Source of the DNA: Candidatus Kuenenia stuttgartensis
Lineage (GTDB): Bacteria > Planctomycetota > Planctomycetia > Planctomycetales > Planctomycetaceae
Length of the DNA stretch: 36,271 nt
Assembly: GCA_945904015.1 (NCBI GenBank)
Contig: CAMDPK010000072.1
Span: 1 to 36,271, forward strand
Direction: 5' to 3'
Shown: in pieces, positions 1 through 8,976 of the stretch
How the letters are laid out: each line of letters opens with the position of its first letter
Numbering within the stretch: position 1 is the stretch's first letter
Notes under the pieces: model-generated
Databases searched by the model: none
What the model saw: the letters and a program-made list of their open reading frames with translations, nothing else
What the model was told of the DNA's origin: nothing
Translations under genes and position numbers: made by a program

Positions 1-57
1 GAGACCCACCATCGCTGGTTGGCATTCCGGTGGGTCTCGATGACTCGACCCACCCTA
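1..57. repeat. Palindromic intergenic repeat at left edge
   Basis: A 10-base arm (GAGACCCACC, 1-10) pairs perfectly with 29-38. A third partial copy of the arm (GACCCACC, 47-54) can pair with 29-36 instead, so two mutually exclusive hairpins are possible. The element lies just past the stop codon of the minus-strand gene that follows and may act as its terminator, though no T-run is visible. It may continue beyond the window edge. Confidence 0.6.
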
Positions 58-61
58 CTTC

Positions 62-1222
62 CTATTTTTGCGAAGTTGTCTGCGCCGGCTGCGATGCGAG
101 GCCGATGCCGGACAGATCGGCGACGCGGAGTTGGAACTCGTAACGCTGAGCCCAATCGTCGGTCTGTTCGTTCTGGCAGAGCTTCAGCAGGATCGTGTTG
201 GCTCCGGCTTTGACTTCGCCACGGACGCGGTACTGATCGATGGCCATGCCGCGGTGGTACTCGTCGCGGCCGAAGAGTGGCTTGCCGTTGACCCAAATTT
301 TCCAGGCGTTCGGCGTGCCGAGCCGGAACTCGACGGAGCGAGCGGTCGAGCTTTGAAACTCGGTGGTCAGGTACATGGCCGCGCCTTTGTACGGTGCGAT
401 TTGCTTGGCGACGTTGACGATGCCGTACTCGTGGTCGGTTGTCGTCTTGTCCCATGCGACCTCACCCTTCTGGCCTTCGTACTTCGCGGAAAAGTCGAGC
501 TTCTTTTCCGGCGGATAGACGGTCTCGAAGCCCTTGAGCCCGACGTTGTCGAACGGACCAATGAACCGCCAGCCGGTCAGGAAGCCGAAGTGTTTCTTGA
601 GATCGACCTCCTCCTTCATCTCTTTGAGCTGCTTGGCGAGCGTCTTCACCTGATCGTCGTCGGTCGCACCCGACAGAGCCTTCTTGAACGTCGCCTTGGC
701 GGCGTCAGCGTCTTTGTCCTTGAGCGACTTCTCGCCGGCAACGATCAGCCGCGCGACGGCGTCGCGGCGAAACTCCGGGCTGGGGTCGAGCAGCATGTCC
801 GGAATGATCCGATCCGGTGCGGCGGGATCGACTCGCGTCAGCAGTTCAAACGCGAGCCGGCGTCCGCGCGGGTCTTGCTCGATGTTGCGAATCAGCTTTT
901 CGAGCGACTCGGTCGGCAGCGATTTTCCGGCTTTGAGTGCTCGGTCAGCGATGGCTTCGACCGCTCCGCGCAGGTAATTCGCGGCGAGCGGATTCGCATC
1001 GCGAAAGCCCATCAGCACGGCGGGCAAAGTGGCCACGTCTTGCTGCGACAACTCGCTGACGGCTTGATTGGCTTCGCGATTGCCTTGGCCCTCGCGGCCG
1101 ACCGCTTTGATCGCTTTCACCAGCGAGTCCGTATCGGCGGCGGAACTGGAAACAAACGGAACCAACACTGTCGGGACCAACACAGTCACAATCAGAAGTC
1201 CACGGGTCATCCAACTTGGCAT
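62..1222 (-). CDS. Exported protein with helical region and C-terminal beta-sandwich-like domain
   Basis: A 386-residue protein whose function I do not recognise. Residues 1-28 form a signal peptide ending near SSSA-AD. Residues 30-200 look helical, HEAT-like then coiled, with charged Lys/Asp/Glu stretches. From about residue 216 a W-R-F-I-G-P-F-D-N motif opens a beta-rich domain containing YPPEK and W-K-I-W-V-N-G-K-P-L-F (residues 307-317). This pattern resembles the galactose-binding-like domains of large exported planctomycete proteins. The frame stays open far upstream, but that part lies antisense to the gamma-glutamyltransferase gene. The ATG at 1222 with its signal peptide is the credible start. 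It diverges from the next gene across 252 bp in which I see no other feature. It is probably periplasmic or surface-bound, and the role is unknown. Confidence 0.8.
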   Translation of the reverse strand: MPSWMTRGLLIVTVLVPTVLVPFVSSSAADTDSLVKAIKAVGREGQGNREANQAVSELSQQDVATLPAVLMGFRDANPLAANYLRGAVEAIADRALKAGKSLPTESLEKLIRNIEQDPRGRRLAFELLTRVDPAAPDRIIPDMLLDPSPEFRRDAVARLIVAGEKSLKDKDADAAKATFKKALSGATDDDQVKTLAKQLKEMKEEVDLKKHFGFLTGWRFIGPFDNVGLKGFETVYPPEKKLDFSAKYEGQKGEVAWDKTTTDHEYGIVNVAKQIAPYKGAAMYLTTEFQSSTARSVEFRLGTPNAWKIWVNGKPLFGRDEYHRGMAIDQYRVRGEVKAGANTILLKLCQNEQTDDWAQRYEFQLRVADLSGIGLASQPAQTTSQK

Positions 1223-1474
1223 GGCATCCTCGTGCGGTAGAAGGCGGGAAAGCAGGGGGGAAACGTCCAGTCGCTTTGCGAGCAACTCGCGAGGCAGATC
1301 GTAGCGGATCGACGGACAGACGGAAGCCAGCGGCACGGTGAGTACGAGCTTGCCCGTGTGGTCGTCCAACCGACAGGTCGATGATACTCTGTCCTCGGTT
1401 GATCCTCGGCACGCGAAGCCAACCTGACGTGGATCGCGGCCGACACATTCAAAAATTGAGAGGAGAACTGCATC

Positions 1475-3115
1475 ATGCGTCGAGGTCGGCACATCAACCG
1501 CAGAACGATGTTGCATCGCTCGGCCGTCGCGGCACTGACAACCACCTGGGCATTGCGTGGGTTGAGCGCCGCAGAGCGGGAGCAGAGCACGCACGGCTAC
1601 GTCATTGGCGAGCCGACGGCCGAGAAGGTTGGTGCGCGAGTGCTCGCGGATGGCGGGAATGCGGTCGATGCGATTGTTGCGGCGGCGTTGGCGGCGGCGG
1701 TCGCGGCTCCGCATCAGACCGGGATTGGCGGGTACGGCGCGGCGGGGATGTTTGCGGTCGATGGCGGGAGAAGAATCGTCGCACTCGACGCGAACTCGGC
1801 CGCGCCCGCGGCGATGCGAGCCGACACGTTCAAGCCTGATGCCAGCGGACAAGTGCCGGGCCGCGTCAACGAATTCGGCTGGCTGGCGGCGGGTGTGCCA
1901 GGCATCCTTGCGGGAGTGCAATTGGTGCTGAACTGTTTTGGCACTCGCTCGTTTTGTGAACTGGTTCAGCCCGCGATCGCCATCGCGCGTGATGGTTTCC
2001 CTTGGCCGGCGAGCGTTGCGGGGACGATCCGTAGTGCCGCGAAACAATTCGAGAACGATCCCGGTTCTCGCAAACTGTTCTTCCGCGACGGACAACCGCT
2101 CGCGGCGAGTGAGAAATTTCAGAATCCTCAACTGGCGGAAATGCTCGACACGCTGGCGAAGGCGAACTCGGTCGAGGCGTTCTATCGCGGTGATGTCGCG
2201 CAGTGCATCGCGGTTGAGTTCCAGAAGCATGATGGTCTCGTCACGGCCTGTGATCTGGCGGCGTATCGGGCACGTCTGGTTGAACCGCTCAGCTTGCAGT
2301 GGGGCGAGCACTCGATTCAGACCGCACCGCTGGCGGCGGGCGGGCTGACGGTGTTGCAGGCGTTCGCGACGTTGCAAGCGCTGGGCTGGGACAAGCTGCC
2401 GGCTGGTCTGCCCCGCACTCAATCACGCATCGAAGCCTTGCGGCTGGCGTGGCGAGATCGGCTGACACTGTTGGGCGATCCCAATGGCGCGAACGTGCCG
2501 CAGACGAAATTGCTCTCCGCAGAATACGCTCGTGAGTCCGCCGCCCGAATCAAGACGGCGGTCAGCGAGGGCAGGCGACTCAGCCACACGGTCACGCGAC
2601 GGGAGCACGGCGGAACGATCCATCTCAGCGCGACGGACAAGCACGGCAACTTGGCTGCACTGACGCTGACACACGGGAACAGCTTCGGCGCGCGAGTGAC
2701 CGTGGATGGTCTGGGCCTCACGCTGGGTCACGGGATGTCACGTTTCGATCCGCATCCCGATCACCCGAATGCTCCTGGCCCCAACAAGCGGCCGTTACAC
2801 AACATGGTTCCCACAATCGTCACGCGAGGAGGCCAGGCGGTCCTGGCGGCGGGTGGTCGCGGCGGCCGCAAGATTCCGAACGCGATGTTCGAGTTGCTCA
2901 CGGAATTTGTGTTGCATGGCCAGTCGCTGGATGCCGCAATCGCCGCGCCTCGCTGTCACACGGAGGGAGACGACACACTGGAGTTTGAGAAGTCTTGGCC
3001 AGCGAGCGAATCGTCGGAACTGGCTAAGCTCGGCTACAGCGTCAAAACGGGAGGCAGTGCCACGCTCAGTGCAGTCGCATGTGAAGCGGGAATCTTGCGG
3101 CAGGCGATGCGCTGA
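1475..3115 (+). CDS. Gamma-glutamyltransferase-family protein, exported
   Basis: A 546-residue member of the gamma-glutamyltransferase (Ntn-hydrolase) family, which cleaves or transfers gamma-glutamyl groups from glutathione-like substrates after self-cleavage before a Thr. Visible marks are the large-subunit GIGGYG (about 83-88), the processing site G-G-T-I-H-L-S with candidate nucleophile Thr381, then DKHGN, GPNKRPL and a Gly-rich GGRGGR. The usual T-T-H reads T-I-H here. The N-terminus carries a twin-arginine-like motif (N-R-R-T-M-L-H-R) before an alanine-rich segment, suggesting Tat export. The ATG follows an AGGAG 9 bases upstream. It lies 44 bases before the next plus-strand gene, so the two are probably co-transcribed. 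The family is secure; the substrate and whether processing occurs are not. Confidence 0.9.
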   Translation: MRRGRHINRRTMLHRSAVAALTTTWALRGLSAAEREQSTHGYVIGEPTAEKVGARVLADGGNAVDAIVAAALAAAVAAPHQTGIGGYGAAGMFAVDGGRRIVALDANSAAPAAMRADTFKPDASGQVPGRVNEFGWLAAGVPGILAGVQLVLNCFGTRSFCELVQPAIAIARDGFPWPASVAGTIRSAAKQFENDPGSRKLFFRDGQPLAASEKFQNPQLAEMLDTLAKANSVEAFYRGDVAQCIAVEFQKHDGLVTACDLAAYRARLVEPLSLQWGEHSIQTAPLAAGGLTVLQAFATLQALGWDKLPAGLPRTQSRIEALRLAWRDRLTLLGDPNGANVPQTKLLSAEYARESAARIKTAVSEGRRLSHTVTRREHGGTIHLSATDKHGNLAALTLTHGNSFGARVTVDGLGLTLGHGMSRFDPHPDHPNAPGPNKRPLHNMVPTIVTRGGQAVLAAGGRGGRKIPNAMFELLTEFVLHGQSLDAAIAAPRCHTEGDDTLEFEKSWPASESSELAKLGYSVKTGGSATLSAVACEAGILRQAMR

Positions 3116-3159
3116 CCTCGACGTCCTCGGCGATGGTTGATTCTGACAGAGAGGTTGCC

Positions 3160-4674
3160 ATGCGAATTCTTTCCCTTCGTCCGCTGCGGTTGGTGTTGCT
3201 GCTCGGTTCCTTCGCGGCGATTGCACGCGGAGATGAACCGGCGCGGTTCGTACGGACTCAGGTGGGAGAGCTGCCGATCATCCTGTCGGCTCCGCATGGC
3301 GGGAAGTTGGATGTGCCCAATGTTGACGTCCGCAAGGGCGAGGGCTTGGCGACCGGCGGGAACGGGTTCGTGATCAATCGTGACACGGGCACGGAAGAGT
3401 TGGCTCAACAGGTGGCGGCGGCGATCGAGAAGCGATTTGGCAAGAAGCCGTACTTCGTGATCGCTCGCTCGCATCGCAAGTATCTCGATCCGAATCGTCC
3501 GCCGGAGATCGCTTACGAGGACGCCGACGCGAAGCCGATGTACGACGCATATCACTCGGCATTGAGCGATTCGTGCCGCGAGGTGCAGCAAAAGTTTCAC
3601 AAGGGCTTGCTGCTCGACATCCACGGGCAGGGTGAGGCCAAGGACACAGTGTTTCGCGGCACGCAAAACGGCAAGACCGTGACGCTGCTCCGCGAGCGAT
3701 TCGGCGAAGCGGCTCATGTCGGGGAGACAAGCCTGTTCGGCCGTTTGAAGACACACGGTTGGAAAGTTCATCCCGATCCGTTTGATGGCAGTGAGCAATC
3801 CGGATTTCGTGGCGGCTACATCGTGCAGACGTACGGCAGTCATCAGGGCTTCGGCATCGACGCGATCCAATTGGAATTCGGAGCGGACTATCGAGCGAAA
3901 GATTCCCGCGACAAAACCGCGACGACGCTGACCAACGCCGTCGCCGAGTATGCCGCCAGTTTTCTCGACATCCCATTGGCAGCTCAGTTGAAGCCGTCTG
4001 CGGCAATCGAAGTCGCCGTCTACAAGGGGGCCGGCACGAGTGACAGTCGCGAGAAGCTCATCAAAGTCCTGGCGAAGCAGCCGAGCCTCAAAGTCCGTGA
4101 CGTGACCGTGGACGACATCCGAGCCGGCAAGCTCAAGCAGTGCCAAGTTTTGATTCAACCGGGCGGCGGCGGCGGAGTCCAAGGCCGTGCGTTGGGCGAA
4201 GAGGGCCGTCAGCAGATTCGCGAGTTCGTGAAGTCGGGCGGCGGATACGTCGGTGTATGTGCCGGAGCATACCTTGCGACGTGCGACTACGACTGGTCGC
4301 TCAATATCCTCGATGCGAAGGTCGTAGACCGCAAACATTGGAACCGCGGCTTCGGCACCGTCGAGATCAATCTCTCGCCGCGCGGCCAAGAGTTCTTCGG
4401 CGTCGATCATGAACGGCTTTCGATCTACTACCACCAAGGCCCGCTGCTCGCGCCGGCCGACAATCCCGATGTGCCTGACTTTGACATCCTCGCCAAGTTT
4501 GAAACCGAGATCGCCAAGAACGGTGCCTCAACGGGCGTGATGCGCGGCTGCACGGCGATTGCCTCCGGCGTCTTTCACAAAGGCCGAGTGCTCTGCATCA
4601 GCCCGCACCCGGAACTCACCGACGGCCAGGAGCAGCTCTTGGTGCGTGCCATCCAATGGGCCGCCGCACGCTGA
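3160..4674 (+). CDS. Fusion: N-formylglutamate amidohydrolase-like domain plus BPL_N/amidotransferase-like domain
   Basis: A 504-residue exported protein with signal peptide about 1-24 (cleavage near ARG-DE). Residues 30-270 resemble the N-formylglutamate amidohydrolase family: S-A-P-H-G-G (43-48), a metal-site-like D-I-H-G-Q-G (153-158), N-R-D-T-G-T-E and I-Q-L-E-F. Residues 282-504 resemble the BPL_N class I glutamine-amidotransferase-like fold: Q-P-G-G-G-G-G, G-V-C-A-G-A-Y-L with candidate Cys367, and S-P-H-P-E-L (481-486), which would supply the His-Glu of the triad. The ATG at 3160 was chosen over an in-frame ATG at 3133 because GAGG precedes it and the signal peptide starts there. It sits directly after the gamma-glutamyltransferase, so both may process glutamyl or cell-wall-type amides. 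The substrate is unknown. Confidence 0.85.
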   Translation: MRILSLRPLRLVLLLGSFAAIARGDEPARFVRTQVGELPIILSAPHGGKLDVPNVDVRKGEGLATGGNGFVINRDTGTEELAQQVAAAIEKRFGKKPYFVIARSHRKYLDPNRPPEIAYEDADAKPMYDAYHSALSDSCREVQQKFHKGLLLDIHGQGEAKDTVFRGTQNGKTVTLLRERFGEAAHVGETSLFGRLKTHGWKVHPDPFDGSEQSGFRGGYIVQTYGSHQGFGIDAIQLEFGADYRAKDSRDKTATTLTNAVAEYAASFLDIPLAAQLKPSAAIEVAVYKGAGTSDSREKLIKVLAKQPSLKVRDVTVDDIRAGKLKQCQVLIQPGGGGGVQGRALGEEGRQQIREFVKSGGGYVGVCAGAYLATCDYDWSLNILDAKVVDRKHWNRGFGTVEINLSPRGQEFFGVDHERLSIYYHQGPLLAPADNPDVPDFDILAKFETEIAKNGASTGVMRGCTAIASGVFHKGRVLCISPHPELTDGQEQLLVRAIQWAAAR

Positions 4675-4706
4675 CGAGCACAATCTGCTCGCGATCATGC
4701 CGCAGC

Positions 4707-6809
4707 TCAGCCGATGATGACACGCGGTTGGCGAGCCGGATCAGGCTCGGCTTTGGTGATGAGTTCGCGGACCATCCACGGGATGTTGCCTTCGCCGAAC
4801 AGCACGAAGCCCAGGTTCATGGCCAGTGGATTTTCGTCGGACCAGCCGAAGTGCAATTCCGGCGGTGTGCCGGATTTCGAGAGTTCCAACGCGATCGATG
4901 CCAATGTGTGGGCGATCGAGGCGCATTTCGTCACGCGGATGATGAAACGGCCTTCTTCGTCAGTCACTTCGATGATCGGCGAATGGTAGAACTCGCTGAC
5001 ATCGCCGAGCGTCGCCTCGACGAACACGATCGGCATGTTCGGGTCGAGATGATGCTCACGTCGGATTTGCTCCTCTTTTTGAGCGAGCGTCCGATCGGCC
5101 CCGGATCGGTGAGGAACCAGAACCGGGAATTCCAAGTGCCGCAGTGCGTCCCACAGGAAGTGGGACTCGTTGTTGACGAAGCGAAAGCTGAGCAATCGCA
5201 GTTCCGTGCTTCTGAGCCAACGAGAAATGAGCGACGACACAAACACCGTTCCGATGAAGCAACTGGCGATCACCATTCCTTCGGGCTTTTCGATCAGGAT
5301 CATCATGGTCACGTAGACGAACACCACCGTGATGCCGACATACGGCCATGCGATTCGGCGGATGGTCGAGCCGGCGCGCTTGCGGTATTGGTCGATGACC
5401 GTCGCCACGCAGGCGCTGGTGATCAGCACCATCACTCCCGTCGCGTACGCGCCCCCTTGAGCTTGCACGTCGGCTTGAAAGATCGCCGTCACCAGAATGT
5501 TGATGAACGTGAACAGCACGACCAGCGCCCGAATCTTCTTGGCCCATTCCGGAGCCATCCCATAGCGCGGCAAATAGCGTGGCACGAGATTCAGCAAGCC
5601 GGACATCGCGCTCGCGCCCGCGAACCACAGAATCAGCACGGTGCTGATGTCGTAGATCGTGCCGAACGTGTCGCCGAACCACGGACAGAGTTGAAGTTCG
5701 CACTCGCCATGTGCGAGATACGCCAGTGCGCGGTTCGCGGCTGCTCCACCGGTTTGCAACTCTTCCGCTGGGATCAGCGTTGAGACGACCATCGACGAGC
5801 CGAGCAAATACACCGACATAATTCCCGCCGCCGAGATCAGCAGCTTGCGAGCGTTGCGAATGCGGCCCGCTGGCCGATCGAACGTGTCAGACGCATCGCC
5901 CCGAATCAACGGCATGACCGCGACGCCGGTCTCGAAACCGCTCAGGCCCAGCGCGAGCTTCGGAAAAAACAACACGCAAACCAACGCGACGGCTCCCAAC
6001 CCCGTCCCTTCAACCGGTGGATTTTTCAGCATCCAATCGCCGGCTTGCACCTTCTGCCACCAATCGGTGATCGCGGCGGGATGCTCGGCGAGGTACGACA
6101 GTCCGCTGCCGATGACCACGACGTTGAGCGTCAGGTACACCGCCACCAGCGCGACCGCCAGACCGATGACTTCGCTGAATCCTTTCAGAAACACTCCTCC
6201 CAACATCACGAGTAAAAACATCGTCAGCAGCGTCTGGCTTTGCAGCCATTCGGGCATCGAGTGCCAATGTGGATTGTGAATGAGGTGCTCGGCGGCGTCG
6301 GCGGCTGAAAGCGTTTTGGTGATGACATAATCTGTCGCGGCGAAACCGAGCAGTACCAGCACCACAAACTTTCCCGTCCAGCCACGCATCAGTTTTTCAA
6401 GCATCGAAATCGAGCCTTGGCCCTGAAACGACTGCCCGGCGACGTAGCAGTAAACTGGCAACGCTCCGAACAGGGTGACGAGCACAAGCAACACGGTCGC
6501 CAGCGGCGCGAGCCGGCCGGCCGCCTCGAACGCCATCGACGGCTGATAGCCCAGCGTGCTGAAGTAATCGACGCCGGTCAGACACAGCACCCACACCCAA
6601 AAACTCTGGTGCCCGTGATGGCCCTCTGATTCGTGGCCAGCGGCGATCACCGGCGGTGCTCCCGAACCAGGGCCATGAGCAGACGAAGTCGTCGGATCAA
6701 CGGCCTGTGAAATTGCGGTTATCTGGGGTGAAGCACTGCCTGCTGCGGTCGGGATTGCCTGCGGAGCCGGTGGGCACGATTCGTTCGTGCCACTTGGAAT
6801 TTCGGACAT
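4707..6809 (-). CDS. APC-superfamily permease, 12 TM, with C-terminal soluble domain
   Basis: A 700-residue membrane transporter. After a polar, His-containing N-terminal tail of about 66 residues (H-E-S-E-G-H-H-G-H) come twelve hydrophobic segments, ending with G-M-V-I-A-S-C-F near residue 515. The first contains a helix break at D-Y-F-S-T-L-G-Y-Q-P, typical of APC-type permeases. The last 170 residues are soluble and hydrophilic, ending RVIIG. The substrate cannot be read; amino acids or K+ are the family's usual cargo. The ATG at 6809 follows GGA at a reasonable distance, and the TTG further upstream has no support. It converges on the preceding plus-strand gene across 32 bp, with only a small GAGCA/TGCTC hairpin (4676-4690) between them. 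Confidence 0.8.
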   Translation of the reverse strand: MSEIPSGTNESCPPAPQAIPTAAGSASPQITAISQAVDPTTSSAHGPGSGAPPVIAAGHESEGHHGHQSFWVWVLCLTGVDYFSTLGYQPSMAFEAAGRLAPLATVLLVLVTLFGALPVYCYVAGQSFQGQGSISMLEKLMRGWTGKFVVLVLLGFAATDYVITKTLSAADAAEHLIHNPHWHSMPEWLQSQTLLTMFLLVMLGGVFLKGFSEVIGLAVALVAVYLTLNVVVIGSGLSYLAEHPAAITDWWQKVQAGDWMLKNPPVEGTGLGAVALVCVLFFPKLALGLSGFETGVAVMPLIRGDASDTFDRPAGRIRNARKLLISAAGIMSVYLLGSSMVVSTLIPAEELQTGGAAANRALAYLAHGECELQLCPWFGDTFGTIYDISTVLILWFAGASAMSGLLNLVPRYLPRYGMAPEWAKKIRALVVLFTFINILVTAIFQADVQAQGGAYATGVMVLITSACVATVIDQYRKRAGSTIRRIAWPYVGITVVFVYVTMMILIEKPEGMVIASCFIGTVFVSSLISRWLRSTELRLLSFRFVNNESHFLWDALRHLEFPVLVPHRSGADRTLAQKEEQIRREHHLDPNMPIVFVEATLGDVSEFYHSPIIEVTDEEGRFIIRVTKCASIAHTLASIALELSKSGTPPELHFGWSDENPLAMNLGFVLFGEGNIPWMVRELITKAEPDPARQPRVIIG

Positions 6810-6966
6810 GGTTTTCCAACACGACCAGTTGAGTCTGTTCAAGCAACTCACGATGCGAAGGACTCAACCGAACTCCGCGTGAGGTGGGCAAACGCTAGCG
6901 GCCTGCCGTGTCGGGCTGCAATGGTCGCGTGCTTCTGCGACGCAACTGGTTGACTGCCTCGACACT

Positions 6967-7024
6967 AGCACGACGCGCCAGCGAGTGGTTTCTCACGAAC
7001 AATCACTCGCTGGCGCGTCGTGCT
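6967..7024. repeat. Long palindromic intergenic repeat
   Basis: A perfect 21-base inverted repeat: arm 6967-6987, containing CGCGCCAGCGAGTG, pairs with 7004-7024 around a 16-base loop. It occupies the 264-bp gap between the APC permease (start at 6809) and the end of ada (7074). I see no gene in that gap. It probably forms a strong hairpin downstream of ada, and the form resembles dispersed REP/MITE-like elements. Confidence 0.85.
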
Positions 7025-7073
7025 GGTACGTTAGGCACTCCTCCCAAGATCAACATCGGCCTCTGCGCGGGAT

Positions 7074-8171
7074 TCAATTTGGTCGATTGCGTTCCCGGTC
7101 CAGCAACAACCGCTTGCGCCACAGGCCGCCGCCGTACCCGGTCAGATCTCCGTTCTTGCCGATGACGCGATGACATGGAATCAGGATGTTGACTCGGTTC
7201 TGACCGTTGGCATTCGCGACAGCTCGGACGGCGGTCGGCTGGCCGATGCGTGCCGCGAGTTCTTCGTAGCTGATCGTCGTGCCATGCGGGATGCGACGTA
7301 GCTCGTTCCAAACTCTTTCTTGAAACGGCGTCCCGCGCGGCGTGACTGGAACCGTGAACTCCGTCAGCCGACCGTCGAAATACGCGGCCAGTTCGTCGCT
7401 CAAGAGTTTGAGCCACTTGTGCTGCCCCGGTACGATCGAAGCCGCGAATTGGCGGCGCATCGTCGCGAGATTTCGTTCGAGCATTCGCCGATCGGTGTAT
7501 TCCAGCAAGCAGATTCCGTCGTCGGTTGCCGCCGCCAACAAGCGGCCGAGCGGACTGTCGAGCATTGCTGTGACCACGCATTTCGTCTGCTCGCTGCGTC
7601 CCGGCGGTTGACCAAACGTCTGGCCGAATGCCTCGCGAAAACCGCTGTGCGAGGCGTAGCCATGCTCCAGTGCGACGTCATCCAGGTCGGCTCCTTCCCG
7701 AATGCGCGTGAAGGCTTCGGCCAGTCGCCGGCTGCGACACCACGCGGAGAATGTCATCCCGTATCGCCGTTGAAACCACCGTCGCACACGCTCAGGGCTG
7801 AGTCCCCAGCCACGCAAATCGCTCGCCTGAATTCGCTCGTGCGGAGTTTGTTCGACACGAGCCATCAGTTGCTCGACCCACGCCGGTTGCCCGCCCTCCA
7901 GTTCGAGTGGCCGACAAAGCTTGCAGGCTCGATATCCCGCGAACAGAGCCTCGCGAATCGTCCCGAAAAACTCGACATTTTCTGGCCGAGGCCGTCGCGG
8001 TGGCCGGCATGACGGCAAACAAAAGATACCGGTCGTCCGCACGGCCACGACAAACACGCCGTCGTAGCTGCCGTCTCCAGCGAGCATCGCCTGCTCCATT
8101 TCGGGTCGGGACGGTAGCGTGCGCAAATCTCGCGAGGCATCAGCAGCAATCAGTAATCCTATCTCAGACAT
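7074..8171 (-). CDS. ada: Ada: bifunctional methyl-DNA repair protein and AraC-type regulator
   Basis: A 365-residue protein with full Ada architecture. The N-terminal zinc domain carries four Cys (51, 55, 83, 86) with spacing like E. coli Ada, in which one Cys accepts methyl groups from phosphotriesters. An AraC-type helix-turn-helix region follows (about 95-190; R-R-W-F-Q-R-R-Y-G, then H-G-Y-A-S-H-S-G-F). The C-terminal O6-methylguanine methyltransferase domain holds I-P-C-H-R-V with acceptor Cys333. It repairs alkylated DNA and, once methylated, would activate its own adaptive regulon. The ATG at 8171 starts the protein directly. It is divergent from the marR-like gene, the two starts being 240 bp apart. 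No key residue appears missing. Confidence 0.95.
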   Translation of the reverse strand: MSEIGLLIAADASRDLRTLPSRPEMEQAMLAGDGSYDGVFVVAVRTTGIFCLPSCRPPRRPRPENVEFFGTIREALFAGYRACKLCRPLELEGGQPAWVEQLMARVEQTPHERIQASDLRGWGLSPERVRRWFQRRYGMTFSAWCRSRRLAEAFTRIREGADLDDVALEHGYASHSGFREAFGQTFGQPPGRSEQTKCVVTAMLDSPLGRLLAAATDDGICLLEYTDRRMLERNLATMRRQFAASIVPGQHKWLKLLSDELAAYFDGRLTEFTVPVTPRGTPFQERVWNELRRIPHGTTISYEELAARIGQPTAVRAVANANGQNRVNILIPCHRVIGKNGDLTGYGGGLWRKRLLLDRERNRPN

Positions 8172-8196
8172 CGCATTCCTCCGCGATCAAAAGTTT

Positions 8197-8267
8197 GGCG
8201 AGCGGGGGATGTGAATCCCCCGAGTCAGCCGCGAGAAGTCTCGGGGGACTGACGTCCCCCGCTCGCC
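8197..8267. repeat. Palindromic intergenic repeat between ada and marR-like gene
   Basis: A 27-base arm (8197-8223, GGCGAGCGGGGGAT...) pairs with 8241-8267 with three mismatches around a 17-base loop. Each arm itself contains G5/C5 runs that can form smaller hairpins. It lies in the divergent promoter region 26 bp upstream of the ada start, so it is read in the opposite sense to normal terminator placement. Confidence 0.8.
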
Positions 8268-8368
8268 ATTCTGTACCACCACCGCCGGCTTTATTTGCGG
8301 CGGCATTCTTCCGAGTGTCCGTCCAGACCACCACCGAAAACGAGACAACTTATTCGGCGGTCCAAACG

Positions 8369-8382
8369 GTTGTCTGGACAAC
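8369..8382. promoter_or_regulatory. Candidate MarR operator
   Basis: GTTGTC-TG-GACAAC is a 6+2+6 palindrome ending 28 bases before the MarR start codon. A further half-site GACAAC lies at 8344-8349, and AAACG/CGTTT bracket the core loosely. MarR-family regulators usually bind such palindromes next to their own gene, so autoregulation is a reasonable inference. No convincing -35/-10 pair was identified. Confidence 0.4.
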
Positions 8383-8410
8383 TATCGTTTGGCGGGCTAA
8401 GTTACGATCC

Positions 8411-8902
8411 ATGCCCATGATTCGAGCCAAGCTGACTCGCCACGCGACGCGGTTCGATTCGCTCGAACAGGAAGTCTTTCTGAATCTGTGGCGGACGTAC
8501 GACCGGCTGCGGATTCAAGAGGACGAACTGTTCGGACGGTTTGTGCTGACTCCGCAGCAGTACAACGTGCTGCGCTTGTTGAAGGCCGCGCACCCGGAAG
8601 CCTTGCCGACGCTGACGTTGGCCGAGCGACTGGTTTCGCGAGCGCCCGACATCACGCGGATGTTGGACAAGCTGGAAGAGCGCGGGCTAGTGATCCGCGA
8701 GCGGCTGACAGACAACCGCCGAGTGGTCCGCATCGGAATCACCAAGTCGGGCGTGGCACTGTTGGAGGAGATCGCGTTGCCGTTGCAGGAGTGTCACGCG
8801 CGGCAGCTTGGGCACATGTCGGCGGCGGATTTGAAACAACTGTGTGCATTGATGCGCGTCGCTCGTGATCCGCACGAGGAAGAAGAAAGTAGCTGGCTGT
8901 AA
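8411..8902 (+). CDS. MarR-family transcriptional regulator
   Basis: A 163-residue winged-helix regulator. It shows the MarR layout: an N-terminal dimerisation helix (about 15-40), L-T-P-Q-Q-Y-N-V-L-R-L-L, the recognition region T-L-A-E-R-L-V-S-R-A-P-D-I-T-R-M-L-D, and the wing E-E-R-G-L-V-I-R-E-R-L-T-D-N-R-R. The R-x-x-D-x-R-x-type wing motif is present. Its ATGs at 8411 and 8417 both lack a strong ribosome-binding site. The frame remains open upstream to 7907, but that stretch overlaps ada and the repeat and is not coding. It stands 74 bases ahead of the halogenase-like gene, which it may control. Confidence 0.9.
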   Translation: MPMIRAKLTRHATRFDSLEQEVFLNLWRTYDRLRIQEDELFGRFVLTPQQYNVLRLLKAAHPEALPTLTLAERLVSRAPDITRMLDKLEERGLVIRERLTDNRRVVRIGITKSGVALLEEIALPLQECHARQLGHMSAADLKQLCALMRVARDPHEEEESSWL

Positions 8903-8904
8903 AT

Positions 8905-8958
8905 TTGGAGGATGGGCACTCTTGCCCGTCTCTTTCCGGTTGGGCAGGAGTGCCCAAC
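8905..8958. repeat. REP-like palindrome, family D copy 1
   Basis: The left arm GGATGGGCACTCTTGCCCG (8910-8928) pairs with TGGGCAGGAGTGCCCA (8941-8956), with a mismatch. It starts two bases after the MarR stop and ends 18 bases before the halogenase-like start. A close second copy lies at 11691-11752, just after the antiporter. Confidence 0.8.
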
Positions 8959-8976
8959 TTCCGAAAGGAAAACATC

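Noticed and set aside
1223..2422. Long open minus-strand extension of the first gene
   Set aside because: It lies antisense to the gamma-glutamyltransferase gene, has Arg-rich translated sequence without domain motifs, and a proper start with signal peptide exists at 1222.
3034..4437. A 467-codon minus-strand open frame
   Set aside because: It is antisense to the amidohydrolase fusion gene, which has a signal peptide, ribosome-binding site and conserved motifs.
4675..4706. Small hairpin GAGCA/TGCTC as terminator between convergent genes
   Set aside because: The stem is only 5 bp and no T-run follows on either strand.
7907..8410. Upstream extension of the MarR reading frame
   Set aside because: It overlaps ada and a palindromic repeat, and the MarR domain is complete from 8411.
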